A stretch of DNA of 64,000 nt from NCBI RefSeq assembly GCF_027887165.1, contig NC_077229.1, positions 371,003,501 to 371,067,500 of the forward strand. Direction: 5' to 3'. The notes below the pieces were generated by a model. The model did not search any database and was not told the DNA's origin. It saw only the letters and a program-made list of their open reading frames with translations. This document shows, in pieces, positions 11,085-22,111 of the stretch (the first letter of the stretch is position 1; each line of letters begins with the position of its first letter). Made by a program: the position numbers and the translations under genes. The stretch is from Monodelphis domestica (taxonomy: Eukaryota > Chordata > Mammalia > Didelphimorphia > Didelphidae).

Positions 11085-11240
11085 AGGCCTTCCATTGTCC
11101 CCCAAGCTGCTAATGCCTTCCCTTCTGTCCATCTACTGTGCAATTGAAATAGAATCTCCTTGAGGACAGAGACTGCTATGCCTTTATTTGTATCCCCTGA
11201 ATTTAGCACAGTGCCTAGAATCTAATAAATACTCATAAAA
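11085..11240 (+). repeat. L2/CORE-SINE type 3' end
   Basis: The segment contains AGCTGCTAATGCCTTCCC, CTCCTTGAGGACAGAGACTG, then TTAGCACAGTGCCTAGAA and TAATAAATACTCATAAA, the hallmark order of the L2 3' end shared with L2-mobilised SINEs. It is an old, truncated copy. Confidence 0.7.
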
Positions 11241-11334
11241 CATCCCAACTTACTGTTCTTTGTGGCCCTGGTTAGATTTTTTGGGAAAATTTCCTGCAAA
11301 GGTTGTCATAAGCTCATACCAAAATGAAAAAGGA

Positions 11335-11430
11335 CAATGATTCCTTTACCCTCCAGTTGCTAGTGTCTTTTTCACACAAGTTACTCTGTATTTATTTGGA
11401 ATATATTTAGTATATACCAAATGTCTACTC
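11335..11430 (+). repeat. L2 remnant
   Basis: CAGTTGCTAGTGTCTTTTTC, then TGTATTTATTTGGAATATAT and TAGTATATAC follow the L2 3' region just upstream of the part seen at 11085-11240. It lies 100 bases downstream of that part, so it is a separate fragment. Confidence 0.5.
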
Positions 11431-11744
11431 CAGTTGAATTAAATCTATTATGGATCTAAAACTATTTTTCCAGCTCCTGATAGTGATACTATATATCTGG
11501 ATTTCTAATCTAAGTGTTTTAACTTTTATTCCAGTCTTAAGGGACTAAAGTATAATTGCTATGAACAGAAAGACACTGAGGCATCTTGCATCAATGAGAT
11601 GAGAGAACAAGAAAATACTTGGGGTTAGACTAGATCCAAATACAGCTAATTATATATGGGATTCACCTGATTAATGATGAATTTTTCTTTTAATATGTTT
11701 ATGGCCAGATCACCAAAAGGAAAAAAGCCCAGGAAAGAAGTTTG

Positions 11745-12010
11745 GGATATAACGAGAGTCTGGGATTTTGGTGTGACTAATGACATTGCAAAGGACAGAG
11801 ACTGAGTAGTCAAATGGATATAAGGAGAACTATGAGTTACCAGTCTCCATGAAATTTGGAGAGAAGATAGTTTTCAGGAAAAGTAGGTAGTCAATGAATA
11901 GGGTTGAATTTATACAGAAGTCAAGAAGAATACAGATTGAAGAAAAAAGGACATTAGATTTGTAAGTTTTGAGAACATTTGTAACTTTGAAGTAATGAGT
12001 TCATAACCTG
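11745..12010 (+). repeat. Old dispersed repeat, family uncertain
   Basis: The wording around 11920-12010 (GACATTAGATTTGTAAG, then CATTTGTAACTTTGAAG) resembles a widely dispersed mammalian LINE-derived sequence. Family assignment (L2-type) is a guess. Confidence 0.3.
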
Positions 12011-13100
12011 GGCTGCAATAGACTGAGGAGTACGAGGAAAAGGGACTAAGGAATTACTGGGGGGGAAAAGCTTCATAGTAAACTCATGCATCCTTATGAT
12101 AGTGGCATGTGATTGTTTTTTCCCCCATATAAAGCATCTAAATATTATCTACTGATGCTTCTTTAGGATTTCAGAACCTAGAATGCATAGCAGCATGTTC
12201 TCATTTAGAGACTAATTATCTTAACCCTTTTCATATTAAAAACAAAGTAAGTCAAAAAAGGGAGAAAAGGGAAGGGAAAATTTCCATAGCAAACTTCTAT
12301 ATCCTTTTATTTTCATGGTTGCCATGTGTTTAATTCTCTAGCAACTTATGGAAAATGTTCCCTCCTGTGATCAAAGTAACTATTGTCATGAAATGTTAAT
12401 GCTCTCAAATCGCATAAAAAACACTGAAAATGAGAAGGAAAGTTTTGTGAAACTTCATTCTTTGATAAGATTTGTAAATCATTTTTTGCAAGTGTAGGAA
12501 CAAAGTAAGAGCAATTTCAGACTAAGTTGGGCAATTAAATAATCTCTGGGGTCATTCTTAAAAAAATCATTTGTAAAAAGGAAAAAAATGACATTATAAT
12601 ATGAATCAAAATGCAAAACAACAACAACAATGTAAATGTTGAAGAGCCATCACTATAGAAGTAAAAAGTCCCTTATGTCTTATCTCTTCATGTTGCTTGA
12701 AAATACAAAACTTGTTTCCACACTGGAAAGAGAACTACAACTGAGAGACAAGATTCTCTCACCCATTCATTTGGAAAGCTGCTCTATCCCTTTTTGTATA
12801 AAAGCAGAGTGTTTCTTTGTGAATTCATTATTGGAGGATTTTTGTGGATCATGAGTATTCTCAAAAGAGGTCTTGTGCTATGCATTGCTTCTCAGTACTC
12901 TTTGTCTCTAAAAAGCAGCAGAAAGGAAAAAAGTGAATTTAGGCTCAACTTTAGTTACTCCAAGAGGAGAGGAAGGAGATGATTTTTTCTTCCCTCTCTT
13001 TAGTATATGGGTAGATATCTAAAAATACAGAAAGGAAAATTAGGTAAAATATGTTCAAAACATCCAAAGAGATTTTCTGTCAGACTAATTGATAATTTCT
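12011..13100. other. No recognisable feature
   Basis: AT-rich, non-repetitive by eye. Two short open frames (12636-12854 and 12794-12982) lack motifs and are treated as chance. Confidence 0.5.
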
Positions 13101-13104
13101 AAAA

Positions 13105-13280
13105 TTCATTATAGAATTGGGAAGCACACAGGCTTTAGCACAGGCTGAATTCAAATACCTGATTCTGTAACTTTCTATTTTCTACTTATGTAATTTTGAG
13201 TTAATCATTTCATCTCTCATCAACTTTATCATCTGTAAAAAAACTAGATAGTAATTAATTAATAATAATGAGCTAGTTAT
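13105..13280 (+). repeat. MIR/CORE-SINE remnant
   Basis: GGCTGAATTCAAATACC..TCTGTAACTTTC, then TTTTGAGTTAATCATTTCA and TCATCTGTAAAAAAA follow the MIR order (B box, CORE domain, ATCTGTAAAATG). Confidence 0.65.
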
Positions 13281-13759
13281 TAATTACCTATAAATATAAA
13301 GTCACTCTTGCTTTATGTAGTAAAGCAATTTACCAAGAACATCAATCTATTTCCTTCATTTAATATATGTTTACTAAACATCTTCTATGGGAAAGAAAGT
13401 TTTTAGAGGGTAAGATTGATTCAAAGCTATATAATGACACTGCACTAAAGAAACTCATCTTCAAAGCCAGGAATTATGAATATATAAGTAAAAAAGAGCA
13501 TAGAAGAGGTACAAAATACATGAGGGCTTTAATTTGCTCCTCTTAATCTTTTCCTACTTATTATTCGTTTTCATCTCTTTTATCCTGAATTTTATTTTAC
13601 TTTCATTTAAATAACCAATTTTAATATAAATTTACTTTTATGCCTTTCTATATAAAACAATTATTTAAATCAATTATATATACACATATACAAATGATCT
13701 ACTTATATCTATTAATAAATAGATCCAGCTATTTAGCAATTAAGAAAATCTTGCTAGTA

Positions 13760-14010
13760 GACAGAAAATTAGACCAGAATTCAGAAGAGTTGGGTTCAAA
13801 TCTTTCCTTTGTCATTTACCAGACCATCGGTTTAATAAGATCAAAGATTTAGAACTGGAAGAAAACTCAAAGGTCATATATTCCAAAAAACCTAATTTTA
13901 TAGATAAAAATGTGAATTTTAAAGATGACAAATGTCTTGCTAAAAGGACACACAAATAGTAAGTAGCAAAGTCAGTATTTTAATATGGGTTCTCCCAATA
14001 TTTTAAAGGT
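13760..14010 (+). repeat. Old SINE remnants (CORE/MAR type)
   Basis: 13760-13845 reads like a CORE-SINE B-box region (GAAGAGTTGGGTTCAAATC). 13850-14010 follows the common marsupial pattern: AGAACTGGAAGAAAACTCAAAGGTCAT, later ATTTTATAGATAAAAA..GTGAA, then AGTAAGTAGCAAAGTC. Both are diverged. Confidence 0.55.
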
Positions 14011-14494
14011 AGTGACCAATAGTTTTACTGAGCAAGGCTAGTCCTTCTGCAGTATTAGCAGGCCTCCACTTATCTGATATATATCTATGGGTAAAATCAC
14101 TTCACCCTCTAGCCCTGGAAGGATTGATCAATGTATAAAGTAGCTCTCCAATAAAAAAAAAGTAACTTATGATCTTAATTTGCATTAACATTTCCTTCAT
14201 CTTTTTTAAAAATTCTAGATAATCAAAACAATAAATCATGCTCAGATTTGTAGCACTTAACCATTTTTTGAATTGTAAATGATTCTACTGAAAATTTAAC
14301 AGGAAGTTCTTCTGTATTTGTCCCAGTTGGCTTAAGCATATGTCTGAGGAATATGGGCCTCAGAGTTTCCATTGGTTAAAACAAGATTAGGGACCAAATT
14401 ATTGTGTATATGTGAAAACAACTTAGAAAATGCACAATTTTGAACAGGTGATATATTTTAGAAGCTCCACCATAACAATTATCCTTACATATTT

Positions 14495-14690
14495 ACAGAA
14501 TCACAGATCATTAAAGCTCAAAAAGACATTGAATATAACCTAAACTAACACCTTTTTATATTTTGTGGATATATGATCTGATGCGTAAAGAGATGAACTG
14601 ACTTATAAAAGTCTCCTAATTATTGGTATATCCAGGATTAGAACCTTGATCTTCTGATTTGAAGCCCAATATTAATTTTGTGACTATTTG
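14495..14690 (+). repeat. Old SINE remnant (same type as 13850)
   Basis: ATCACAGATCATTAAAGCTC, a middle block with GATGCGTAAAGAGATGAACTG, and AGGATTAGAACCTTGATCTT match the same dispersed repeat as 13850-14010. Confidence 0.5.
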
Positions 14691-15289
14691 AAGTTTTTAA
14701 CTATATTACAATAATTCACCTAATTATATTGCACTGAATATATTGGTGGGTATAGCATGAAATATTTGGGCTACAAAATCCAATTCAACATTCTTATTCT
14801 TTTTCCAGAAATTAAACAGGAAATTTCTAATTCAGTTTTTAATTGTTTGCTCCTTCATTTCTCAGGCCATGCATCCTGAAAACAGCCATAGCACTTGAGA
14901 ATGAAAGCCCAAAAGGAGAGATATTAATGAATGCTTTCAACACACTTCATCGAACCCAAATGTAAAACATTTTCACTTCATAAAAGAGACTCTGTTGATA
15001 TAATGCATTCCAAAGTGTGCATTGAATTTGCTTAATTAGACTAATTAGTCATCATTTAATGACATTCATTTATGATCATCATCTTGAGCACTGTCCTGAA
15101 CTGTAACTTCTATTGACTCTCTAATGAATGTCTTATTGCATTTTAACCGGGTTTATTATCATCCTCTGTTCTTTCCATTTAATTGAAGCTAATATGTTTT
15201 TAATCAGTAATGTCCTTCTTCTCTGAAGATTTTAGTTATAGAATTAATAAATAATTTGGTACGGTGATGATCCAACAAAAAGTATACTG
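14691..15289. other. Unique block, possibly conserved non-coding
   Basis: No repeat was recognised. It has few simple repeats and several homeodomain-like TAAT cores (GCTTAATTAGACTAATTAG near 15030; TTTAATTGAAGCTAATATG near 15180). The texture is that of a vertebrate conserved non-coding element, but conservation cannot be judged from one sequence. Confidence 0.3.
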
Positions 15290-15600
15290 TGTTTTTAGCT
15301 TATTCAATCAGCTAAGAAGATTTTATTAAGCGCCTACTAAGGGCCATGCACTATATGAAATGCTTAGCATGATAACAATTGAATTAATGACTCTTTTTTG
15401 CCAGGATCAGGAATGATACTGAGTTAGGCACAGCAAAAGATGCGGTAGAACAGATTCTAGAAACCTTTAGAAATGAATATGGAATAGAAAAGGCACAAGG
15501 ACAGAGTGATAATTGATGGTAGGGGTTGGTAATCAATCAATTAGTCAATAAAGATTGATTATGTGCTTATTGTATGCCAGGTCCTATGCTAAGGAAGACA
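15290..15600 (+). repeat. Two SINE/L2-type fragments
   Basis: 15300-15370 (TTTTATTAAGCGCCTACTAAG) and 15525-15600 (TCAATCAATTAGTCAATAAAG, then TATGCCAGGTCCTATGCTAAG) both follow the pattern of a common repeat with TTATTAAGCACCTACTATGTGCCAGGCAC. They may be two copies or a split one. Confidence 0.5.
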
Positions 15601-15969
15601 AGATAAAGCATTGCAGTAGTGAAAGAGAACAAGATTTTCATGAGGCCAGTGTTCTGTGACTGTTCAGGAGAGGAGCTTCCATGTTTCACTAGCTTGTAAG
15701 ATTGGATGAGGAGGGTGATCCTAAAACCTGGTGCTGTCCCTTTCTTTTCTCCTATTGGTTAAAGAGCCAGTCTCTAGGGAAAAAAAAAAGAGGTGTGCCT
15801 TCTTATATTCTTTTCCACATCCATAGGCTAAAGTTGATTTGGACAGGAAATTACTAGACAATGTCTACTTTACAATTCTTCTGTTATTATTCCATTTCCT
15901 TTATTTCTTTTATTGTAATAAATAATATGCTCCTCCAATTTGAAACCCAATCAATGGTCAAAGAATATG

Positions 15970-15987
15970 AATAGTTAGTTTAAAAAA
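15970..15987. repeat. SINE target-site duplication, left copy
   Basis: The 18 bases AATAGTTAGTTTAAAAAA recur exactly at 16187-16204. Confidence 0.9.
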
Positions 15988-16186
15988 GGATCAGCTGGGT
16001 GGCTCAGTGGATTAAGAGCCAGGTCCAGAAATGGGAGGTCCTAGGTTCAAATCTGGCCTCAGACACTTCCTACCTCTGTGACTCTGAGCAAGTCACTTAA
16101 CTCCTATTGCCTAACCCTTACCACTCTTCTGCTTTAGAAACAATACACAGCATTTATTCTAAGATGTAAGGTAAGGTGTTTTTTTT
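15988..16186 (+). mobile_element. Marsupial tRNA-headed SINE with intact ends
   Basis: The head GCTGGGTGGCTCAGTGG is the A-box region and GGTTCAAATCTGGCCTC the B box of a tRNA-like RNA polymerase III promoter. The body continues with CAGACACTTCCTACC, GAGCAAGTCACTTAAC and CACTCTTCTGCTTTAG, and ends GGTAAGGTG plus a T run. This is the common marsupial SINE. The exact 18-bp duplication on both sides and little divergence make it one of the younger insertions here. It is a transposon, not a tRNA gene. Confidence 0.92.
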
Positions 16187-16204
16187 AATAGTTAGTTTAA
16201 AAAA
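16187..16204. repeat. SINE target-site duplication, right copy
   Basis: Exact repeat of 15970-15987. Together they show the SINE entered the older L1. Confidence 0.9.
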
Positions 16205-16849
16205 AGAAATCTAAACCATTAATAGTTATATTGAGAAATCTTCCAAATTATTAATAACAATAAACATAAAAATTAAAGCAACCCTGAGGATACATCTTGC
16301 ATCCAACTGATTGGCATACTTGATTTAAAAATAAAACTAAAAATGAGAAATATTAAAAGGAATGTGTGAAAACAGTTATGTTAATGTATTGTTGGCGAAC
16401 TGAAAAATTAGTCTAGATAGTCAGGAAAATAATTTGGAACTGTTACTCCAGAGCTACTGAACTATGTATACCAGTTGACCCAGCAAATCAAGGAAAGAGT
16501 AGAAGAACTCATGGATAAAAATATTCATAGGAACTCTTTTCATATTAGTAAAAATTATAAACTAAAGGAAGATTCCCTTCTTGGGAAAAGATGGAAAAAA
16601 TGATTATAGAGAAAAGTGAATGAATATATTGATATAAGAATTGAGGAAAACAACTTTTTGGGGGAAATATTGATTGAATTTAGAGTAAAATGACCAGAAC
16701 TAGAAGAATAACATGAAAAGAAAATTATAAAAACAAACAATTTCATAAGATTTAACTCAGATAAGTTTAACCCAAAACAATGACCAACTATAATTATAGA
16801 TGATATATGACTTTGAGCATGTTGATGGGGAAAAGGAGGGAAAGGTCGG

Positions 16850-17365
16850 GAAAGGAAGGTAGCCAGGGGTCCCCCCTTGCTCCAGTAGGGATATTGACCA
16901 GGCTTTTTTTTTTAGCTATAATTATGCTAGGGATTAAAATTAAATCATGTCAGACTTTAGGGATAGCTAGATAGGTTTATTTAGGCCAGTAAAGAAAGAT
17001 TTGGGAAAGGCTAAAGAAAATTTTACCTCCAGCAGTTATGTGGGGACCAAAGGCTCTCTCCTGGGAAAAGGTGCCTCTCCTGAAAAGGTGCTTCTGCAGA
17101 AAAGTCACACAAACCTGTGCTTCTCTCTCCTTTTATAATTTCTCAGACACCTCCCACAAAGGAAGTGGGAGATGTCTGAGGAAGTTAGGGTAGAGAGTTC
17201 TGGGAGATGTAGTCTCCTAGGGTTCTGAGCCATTTTAAAATGCAGAAGAATATTAATTAATCCATTTGGGTTTTAGTTTCTCAAAATATCAAATTAGAAA
17301 GTTTAGCAGAGCCTCTGAAATATTTTTTAGCTATAGATCATATAATAAACCCAGCATTTCGGCTC
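16850..17365 (-). mobile_element. Solo LTR, family D
   Basis: On the minus strand the order is that of an LTR: a TATA box (AATTATAAAAGGAGAG near 17125-17140), then an AATAAA signal about 150 bases downstream (reverse of TTTATT near 16978), then a U5-like tail. It is GC-richer than the flanks. Boundaries are approximate, and no target duplication was verified. No internal retroviral sequence is attached. Confidence 0.5.
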
Positions 17366-18150
17366 AGTCCAGGGCCTGTTACTCATAGTTACAAAAAGCA
17401 CCTTAGATTAGAAAGGGAAGAAAGAAAATAAAGTCAACACATGAGCAATTAATATCCTCTGAAAGAATAAGTTGAAGGTTACTTGAGGTCAACATCACCT
17501 TGAGATTAAATAATAAACTATATTTAATAGTCAATTAATTAGGTTACAGAAAGCAAGGAAATGAGTCAAATATGGTCACCTATTGCTATTATTCAATCAT
17601 CAAGTATATTAGCATAATATTAAAAAAGGGAAATACCTATCCACATTTTTAATACTAATAATACTGTGCCAAGCAATATGGATTTGAAAAATCAAAACCT
17701 AAAAGAAATACTATATATTATCAATGAGATAATCATCCTCTTTTACTTATTCTTTTGAACTCTGGACCTAAAATATCAGGATTAAAATCCGACATCTACT
17801 TATTAGCTTTAGGATTTTGAATTAGTTATTTAATTTCTGAATTTTCATTTTCTTATATGTAAAAATGAAAATAATAATAATGAATATGTATATTATTTCT
17901 CAAACCATTTTTCTAAAGAGTAAATAAGATTACTTTATATGTGTATAATAACTTTTAAATTTGAAGTTTATACATATAATGGGAGAAAAGGGGAGGAAAA
18001 CTCTAGTTTGAGGTCCAGTCTTTTGATAAAATGTAGATTTTTCTGCCTGCTTCCAATAGAACGATGTTGGTGTACTGTGAGTGAAGATGGGAATTTTATC
18101 TAGCTATTCTGAAAAGTAATATGCCCCATAAGTTACTAACCTCTGAATAT
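17366..18150. other. No recognisable feature
   Basis: AT-rich sequence without repeat hallmarks or coding potential. Confidence 0.5.
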
Positions 18151-18159
18151 AGTGATAAC

Positions 18160-18206
18160 TCTCTCTCTTTCTCTTTCTGTTATGTGTGTGTGTGTGTGTG
18201 TGTGTA
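18160..18206. repeat. Microsatellite (TC)n then (TG)n
   Basis: A CT-rich run followed by about 12 copies of TG. Confidence 0.9.
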
Positions 18207-18234
18207 TGAGCACATGTATATATTTATATATGTA

Positions 18235-18435
18235 GAACTGGAAACAAAGGTGCTAATCACCTGGGGAATGATTGGACAAATTATTGAGTCTGAAAGGAAT
18301 GGAATACTACTGGGCTACTATGAAAATTGATGAAAAAGGTAATTTTATAGAAACATGGAAACCTCTCTTTCTCTTCTCTCTCTCTCTCTCTCTTTGTGTA
18401 TATATATATATATACATATATGTATATGTATATAT

Positions 18436-18467
<32 letters not shown>

Positions 18468-18678
18468 TATATATATATCACTGATGTGTGAGTGGAGTGA
18501 GCAAACTAAGAACAATTACATAATAACAGCAACATTAAAAGATAAAATCTTTGAATTGAGAACTCTTATCAAAGCAATAATCACCCATGATTCCAGGGTG
18601 GTGAGGATGAAGCATACTACTCAACATCTGACAAATGGATGGACTCAAGGTGAAGACTGAGACCAAAATGTTGGATAT
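18235..18678 (+). mobile_element. L1 ORF2 3' end with a microsatellite inside
   Basis: GGAATGATTGGACAAATTAT, AATGGAATACTACTGGGC and, after the microsatellite, GAGTGAGCAAACTAAGAACA and AGCATACTACTCAACATCTG follow the end of L1 ORF2 and the start of its 3' UTR. The microsatellite at 18366-18478 sits between two normally adjacent parts. Confidence 0.65.
18366..18478. repeat. Compound (TC)n / (TA)n / (CA)n microsatellite
   Basis: CT repeats, then TA-rich sequence, then ACACAC and AT repeats. Open frames across it are low-complexity artefacts. Confidence 0.85.
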
Positions 18679-19362
18679 TGTGATATGGAAATCACTTTAA
18701 AAGACTAATATATATTAATTTAAGGTCACCAAGGAATTCAGCTATGTAATTCCTAAATGAAAACTCAAGTCAGCTGTCAACCTTTTTATGGTGTTTTAAT
18801 TACAAACAGGAGGAAGAAAAGTATTAGAGTGAAAGAGAGAGAGGGGGAAAAGGGAGAGAAGTAAATAGGGCTTAATTACCCACTCTGCTTAAGCTGAGCC
18901 AAAGGCCCAAGGCCCTGGATAGCCGAGGCAAAGAAAAGAGATCAGTCCCTATCACTCATGTGACCAAAATGGAGAAACAGTCTCAGGGCTCCTCCACACC
19001 AAGCAGCAGGCTCCAATAACCCATTTCTCCCCCCACCCAGCAAGTCCCCAGCACTCCTGAGCTGTCCTCTACCTCACTTCCTGTGTCACTCATGTGCCAA
19101 TGCTGGCTCTAGCTTAACCCAGGACCGCCCAGAGGTCTGTTCCCTTTGCACATGTCTGTTGAAAGTCATATTCTCAAATAATTAAATCTTGAGTTTGCTG
19201 CAGCCCTTCCTAAATCTTGTCACCCTGAATAGGGTGGAGATTGTAGTTTCCAAGACCTGATTCTGTTATTCCAAGTTTCTCTATTGTTACTGATCAGGAA
19301 ATAGCTAAATCCCATCTTCTAAAGAATGGTCTGAATAGGGTTGAGTAGTTTTGAAATTCACA
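18679..19362 (-). mobile_element. Solo LTR, family A, copy 3
   Basis: On the minus strand it starts TGTGAATTTCAAAACTACTC at 19362 and ends ATATCACA at 18679 (684 bp, TG...CA). It aligns to 22213-22857 in the opposite orientation, and more distantly to the copies at 6.3-7.9 kb, so it is a subfamily. ATAT on both sides could be a 4-bp target duplication. Confidence 0.78.
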
Positions 19363-19904
19363 ATATTAACAATGTGGGAATTTCTTTTGTTTTAATATTC
19401 ATATTTGTTCAAAGAGGTTTATTTCATTTTGTTTCCATTGGGAGTGGGGTCAAATACATTTTTTGTTCATTAAGAATAAATGTAGTTTTTGAAGAGTTAA
19501 CTGAAGCATGATTATAAATTTCATATTTGCTAATTTTTAAATAATTAATGCTAGACAATATTAAGAGTCATCAGTTATTTTCTTATAAGGAGTCCAGTAA
19601 AAAAGAAGCCAGAAATAGCTTTCCCATTGTATTTTTACTTTCCAAAGACATCTAATAGTCCCATATAACATGTAGTGGAGAAATGTATAATAGGTCTAAA
19701 AAGATGCCTAGGTTTATATACGCCCATAAAGGTGCAGAATAAATGATTCTCAGGTCAGATTATGACTACGTTTGAATTAATGTGCTTTTTCTTTTTTATT
19801 CTTTGTCTAAAATAATGCATAGTTTGGGAACTTCCAATTGTACTACTTGATTTCTTCACTTTCAGAGACCTTTAAAGATCGAGAACAGGAACTACTAATT
19901 TATT
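19363..19904. other. No recognisable feature
   Basis: About 540 bases of AT-rich sequence between the LTR and an L1 3' end; nothing recognised. Confidence 0.45.
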
Positions 19905-20047
19905 TTAAATTTATTATTTTTTTCCAAACTGTCAACATGATTTTTAAGACTTATTTTCTGACAAACTATATTCTCTCTCCCTCTCATCACTCCTATTGTC
20001 CAAGAAGTTAAGCAATATGACAAGGTAATACAACACACAAGTATGTA
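19905..20047 (-). mobile_element. L1 3' UTR end, short copy
   Basis: TCAACATGATTTTTAAGAC, TTATTTTCTGACAAAC and CCTATTGTCCAAGAAG match the start of 21135-21250 in the same orientation. It is the 3' terminal about 130 bases of an L1 on the minus strand. The LTR-ended palindromic element begins right after it. Confidence 0.65.
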
Positions 20048-21127
20048 TGTGATAGAGGCTGACACTAGAGAAAAAGTGCCAGACTGAAAAGAATGTGAAA
20101 TTGATCATCTTGGTGGGGGAGGGACCCCAGGAGTGAATTTCCTGAGGAGAGAAGACTCTGGTAGGAGAACAATGAGGTCTCTCGGTCTTGAGACTCCGAA
20201 GAGAGAAAGTGGGATAAAGACTTTCTCTTGAGGCTTACACATTTTTCCTGCAGGTGACTGGAAATCTTTCCCCCCAAACACTTCCCAATTGAAGGGACTT
20301 TCTGAAGAGAAACCTGAGCAGACTTTACCTCAGCTCCTGTTGCCCAGGGGTGAGTCAACCTGACTTTCTCAAGGCCTGAGTAACCCCCAAACTCTAGGAG
20401 GGGGGAAAGGATTTAGATAAAGACAGGGACCCAATTTCCCCACTTTCCTTTTCCCATTCATCCCTTCCTGTTATTCCTTTTGTATTATCTGATTGAGTTA
20501 ACATTAAAAGTTATCTGTTCCCCAAGCTGAGTGTGAGTCTGGAGTAGTTGAGGGGGGACAAGAGGGACAAGAGTAAATTGGGGAGAGCAGCTTTAGCTAA
20601 GGAGGGAAGGCAGAAGGGGGGAAATCTTCAAACCCCCTCTCCTCTCTCTGATCCAACCCATTACATCTGCTGTCTCCCCTGAACCCTGCTTTGATAAAGG
20701 GGTTCTTCTCTCTTTCCCCCTCTCTATACCAAAAGTCCAAGTTCCCCATTGGGGCACAAAACTTCCATTTTTTATCTTTTTTTAAGACAGACTTGAGCCC
20801 CCTGATAGAAAGTCAGGTTGACTCACCCCTGGGCAACAGGAGCTGAGGTAAAGTCTGCTCAGGTTTCTCTTCAGAAAGTTCCTTCAATTGGGAAGTGTTT
20901 TGGGGGAAAGATTTCCAGTCACCAGCAGGAAAAATGGATAACACTCATGAGAAAGTCTTTATCCACCTTCTCTCTTTGACGTCTCAAGACAGAGAGACCT
21001 CATTGTTCTCCTGCCAGAGTCTTCTCTCCTCAGGAAATTCACCCCTGGGGTCCCTCACCCATCAAGGTGATCAATTTCATATACTCTTCAGTCGGGCACA
21101 TTTTCTCTAGTGCCAGCCTCTATCACA
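20048..21127. mobile_element. Palindromic element with LTR-like ends
   Basis: The two outer arms, 20048-20369 and 20807-21127, are inverted copies of each other (about 320 bp each, nine of ten bases alike by eye). The outer ends are TGTGATAGAGGCTG and its complement CTCTATCACA, so the unit has TG...CA termini. The 437-bp centre (20370-20806) is not palindromic. It holds a T- and C-rich stretch, ACATTAAAAGTTATCTGTTC (an LTR-like ATTAAA region) and a GGGGGGACAAGAGGG tract. It may be two partial LTRs in tail-to-tail orientation or a fold-back element. No open frame of note, and no target duplication was verified. Confidence 0.6.
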
Positions 21128-21134
21128 ATTTTTA

Positions 21135-21860
21135 AATTATTATTATATTTTTTCCAGACTGTCAACATGATTTTTAAGACTTATTTTCTGACAAATTATA
21201 TTCTGTCTCCTTCTCATTACTCCTATTGTCCAAGAAGGCAAGCAATATGATGCAGGGTGTACATTTATTATCATATAATGTGTTTTCAGGTTCATCATTT
21301 TGTGAAACAAGACATATATTGCTTTCACTAGAGAAAAAAAAAACATCAAAGAAATAAAGTGAAGAATGGTATATTTCAATGTACATTCCAACTCTAGCTC
21401 TTCCTTCTGTGGCTGTGGATATTCTTTTTCATCATGAGCTCCATTGGAGTATCCCTGGAAACTTGCATTGCTGAAAATAGTTATCATTCACAGTTGATCA
21501 CTGTGCATTGTTGCGATTAATGTGTGCAATATTATCCTGGTTCAGCTCACTTCATTTTACATCATTTCACGTAAGTATTTACAGGTTGTTTTTTTTTTTT
21601 TTGAGTGTGTGTGTGTGATTATCTTGTTTGTCATTTCTTATGGTGCAATAGACTTTAATTACAGTCATATAACAAATTGTTCTGTCATTACTCAATTGAT
21701 GGATATCCTTTAGAGATGTTATAAATATTTCCTCCTATTTTTATCCCTTGGGGATATAGACATAGTAATGGTACTGCAGGGTCCAAGGATAAGCACATTT
21801 TTATGGCCCTTCATGCATGGTTCCAATTTGATCTTTATAATATTTGTTATCAGTTCACTA
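21135..21860 (-). mobile_element. L1 3' end (3' UTR and ORF2 C-terminus)
   Basis: Minus-strand L1: the 3' UTR (TCATCATTTTGTGAAACAAG region), then the end of ORF2 with TTATCCTGGTTCAGCTCAC, GGTGCAATAGACTTTAATT and CAATTGATGGATATCC. It is homologous to 27690-28260 and 26190-26450. Diverged, and 5'-truncated near 21860. Confidence 0.75.
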
Positions 21861-22111
21861 AACTTATTCTTCCACATTTTTCATTTTTAAAATCTTGATC
21901 ACTTGCACAAAAGAGCATTAAAAATACCAAAGGCACTTTTTATGCAAAAATTATACAAAGTACATTCAAATAGCTACTAATATATGAAGAGATGTTTGTG
22001 TTTTTGAATGGCCAATTCCATCATGATCATATATTTTATTTCAGTTACATTCATAAACTAGTGTTGATTTTATTTATAATATTGACTATGAATCATGTTA
22101 AATTATTCTTC

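Larger units (their letters stand above)
15930..16770 (+). mobile_element. Old L1 ORF2 C-terminal remnant, split by a SINE
   Basis: The plus strand follows the C-terminal L1 ORF2 (CCAATCAATGGTCAAAGAAT before the SINE; after it ATCTAAACCATTAATAG, ACCCTGAGGATACATC, TTGGCGAACTG, AGTTGACCCAGCAAATC). The SINE at 15988-16186 interrupts it exactly between duplicated target bases. Frames are broken. Confidence 0.75.

Noticed and set aside
15988-16186. tRNA gene
   Set aside because: The A- and B-box sequences belong to a SINE with body, tail and target duplication; there is no full cloverleaf and the same unit recurs at 44692 and 60838.
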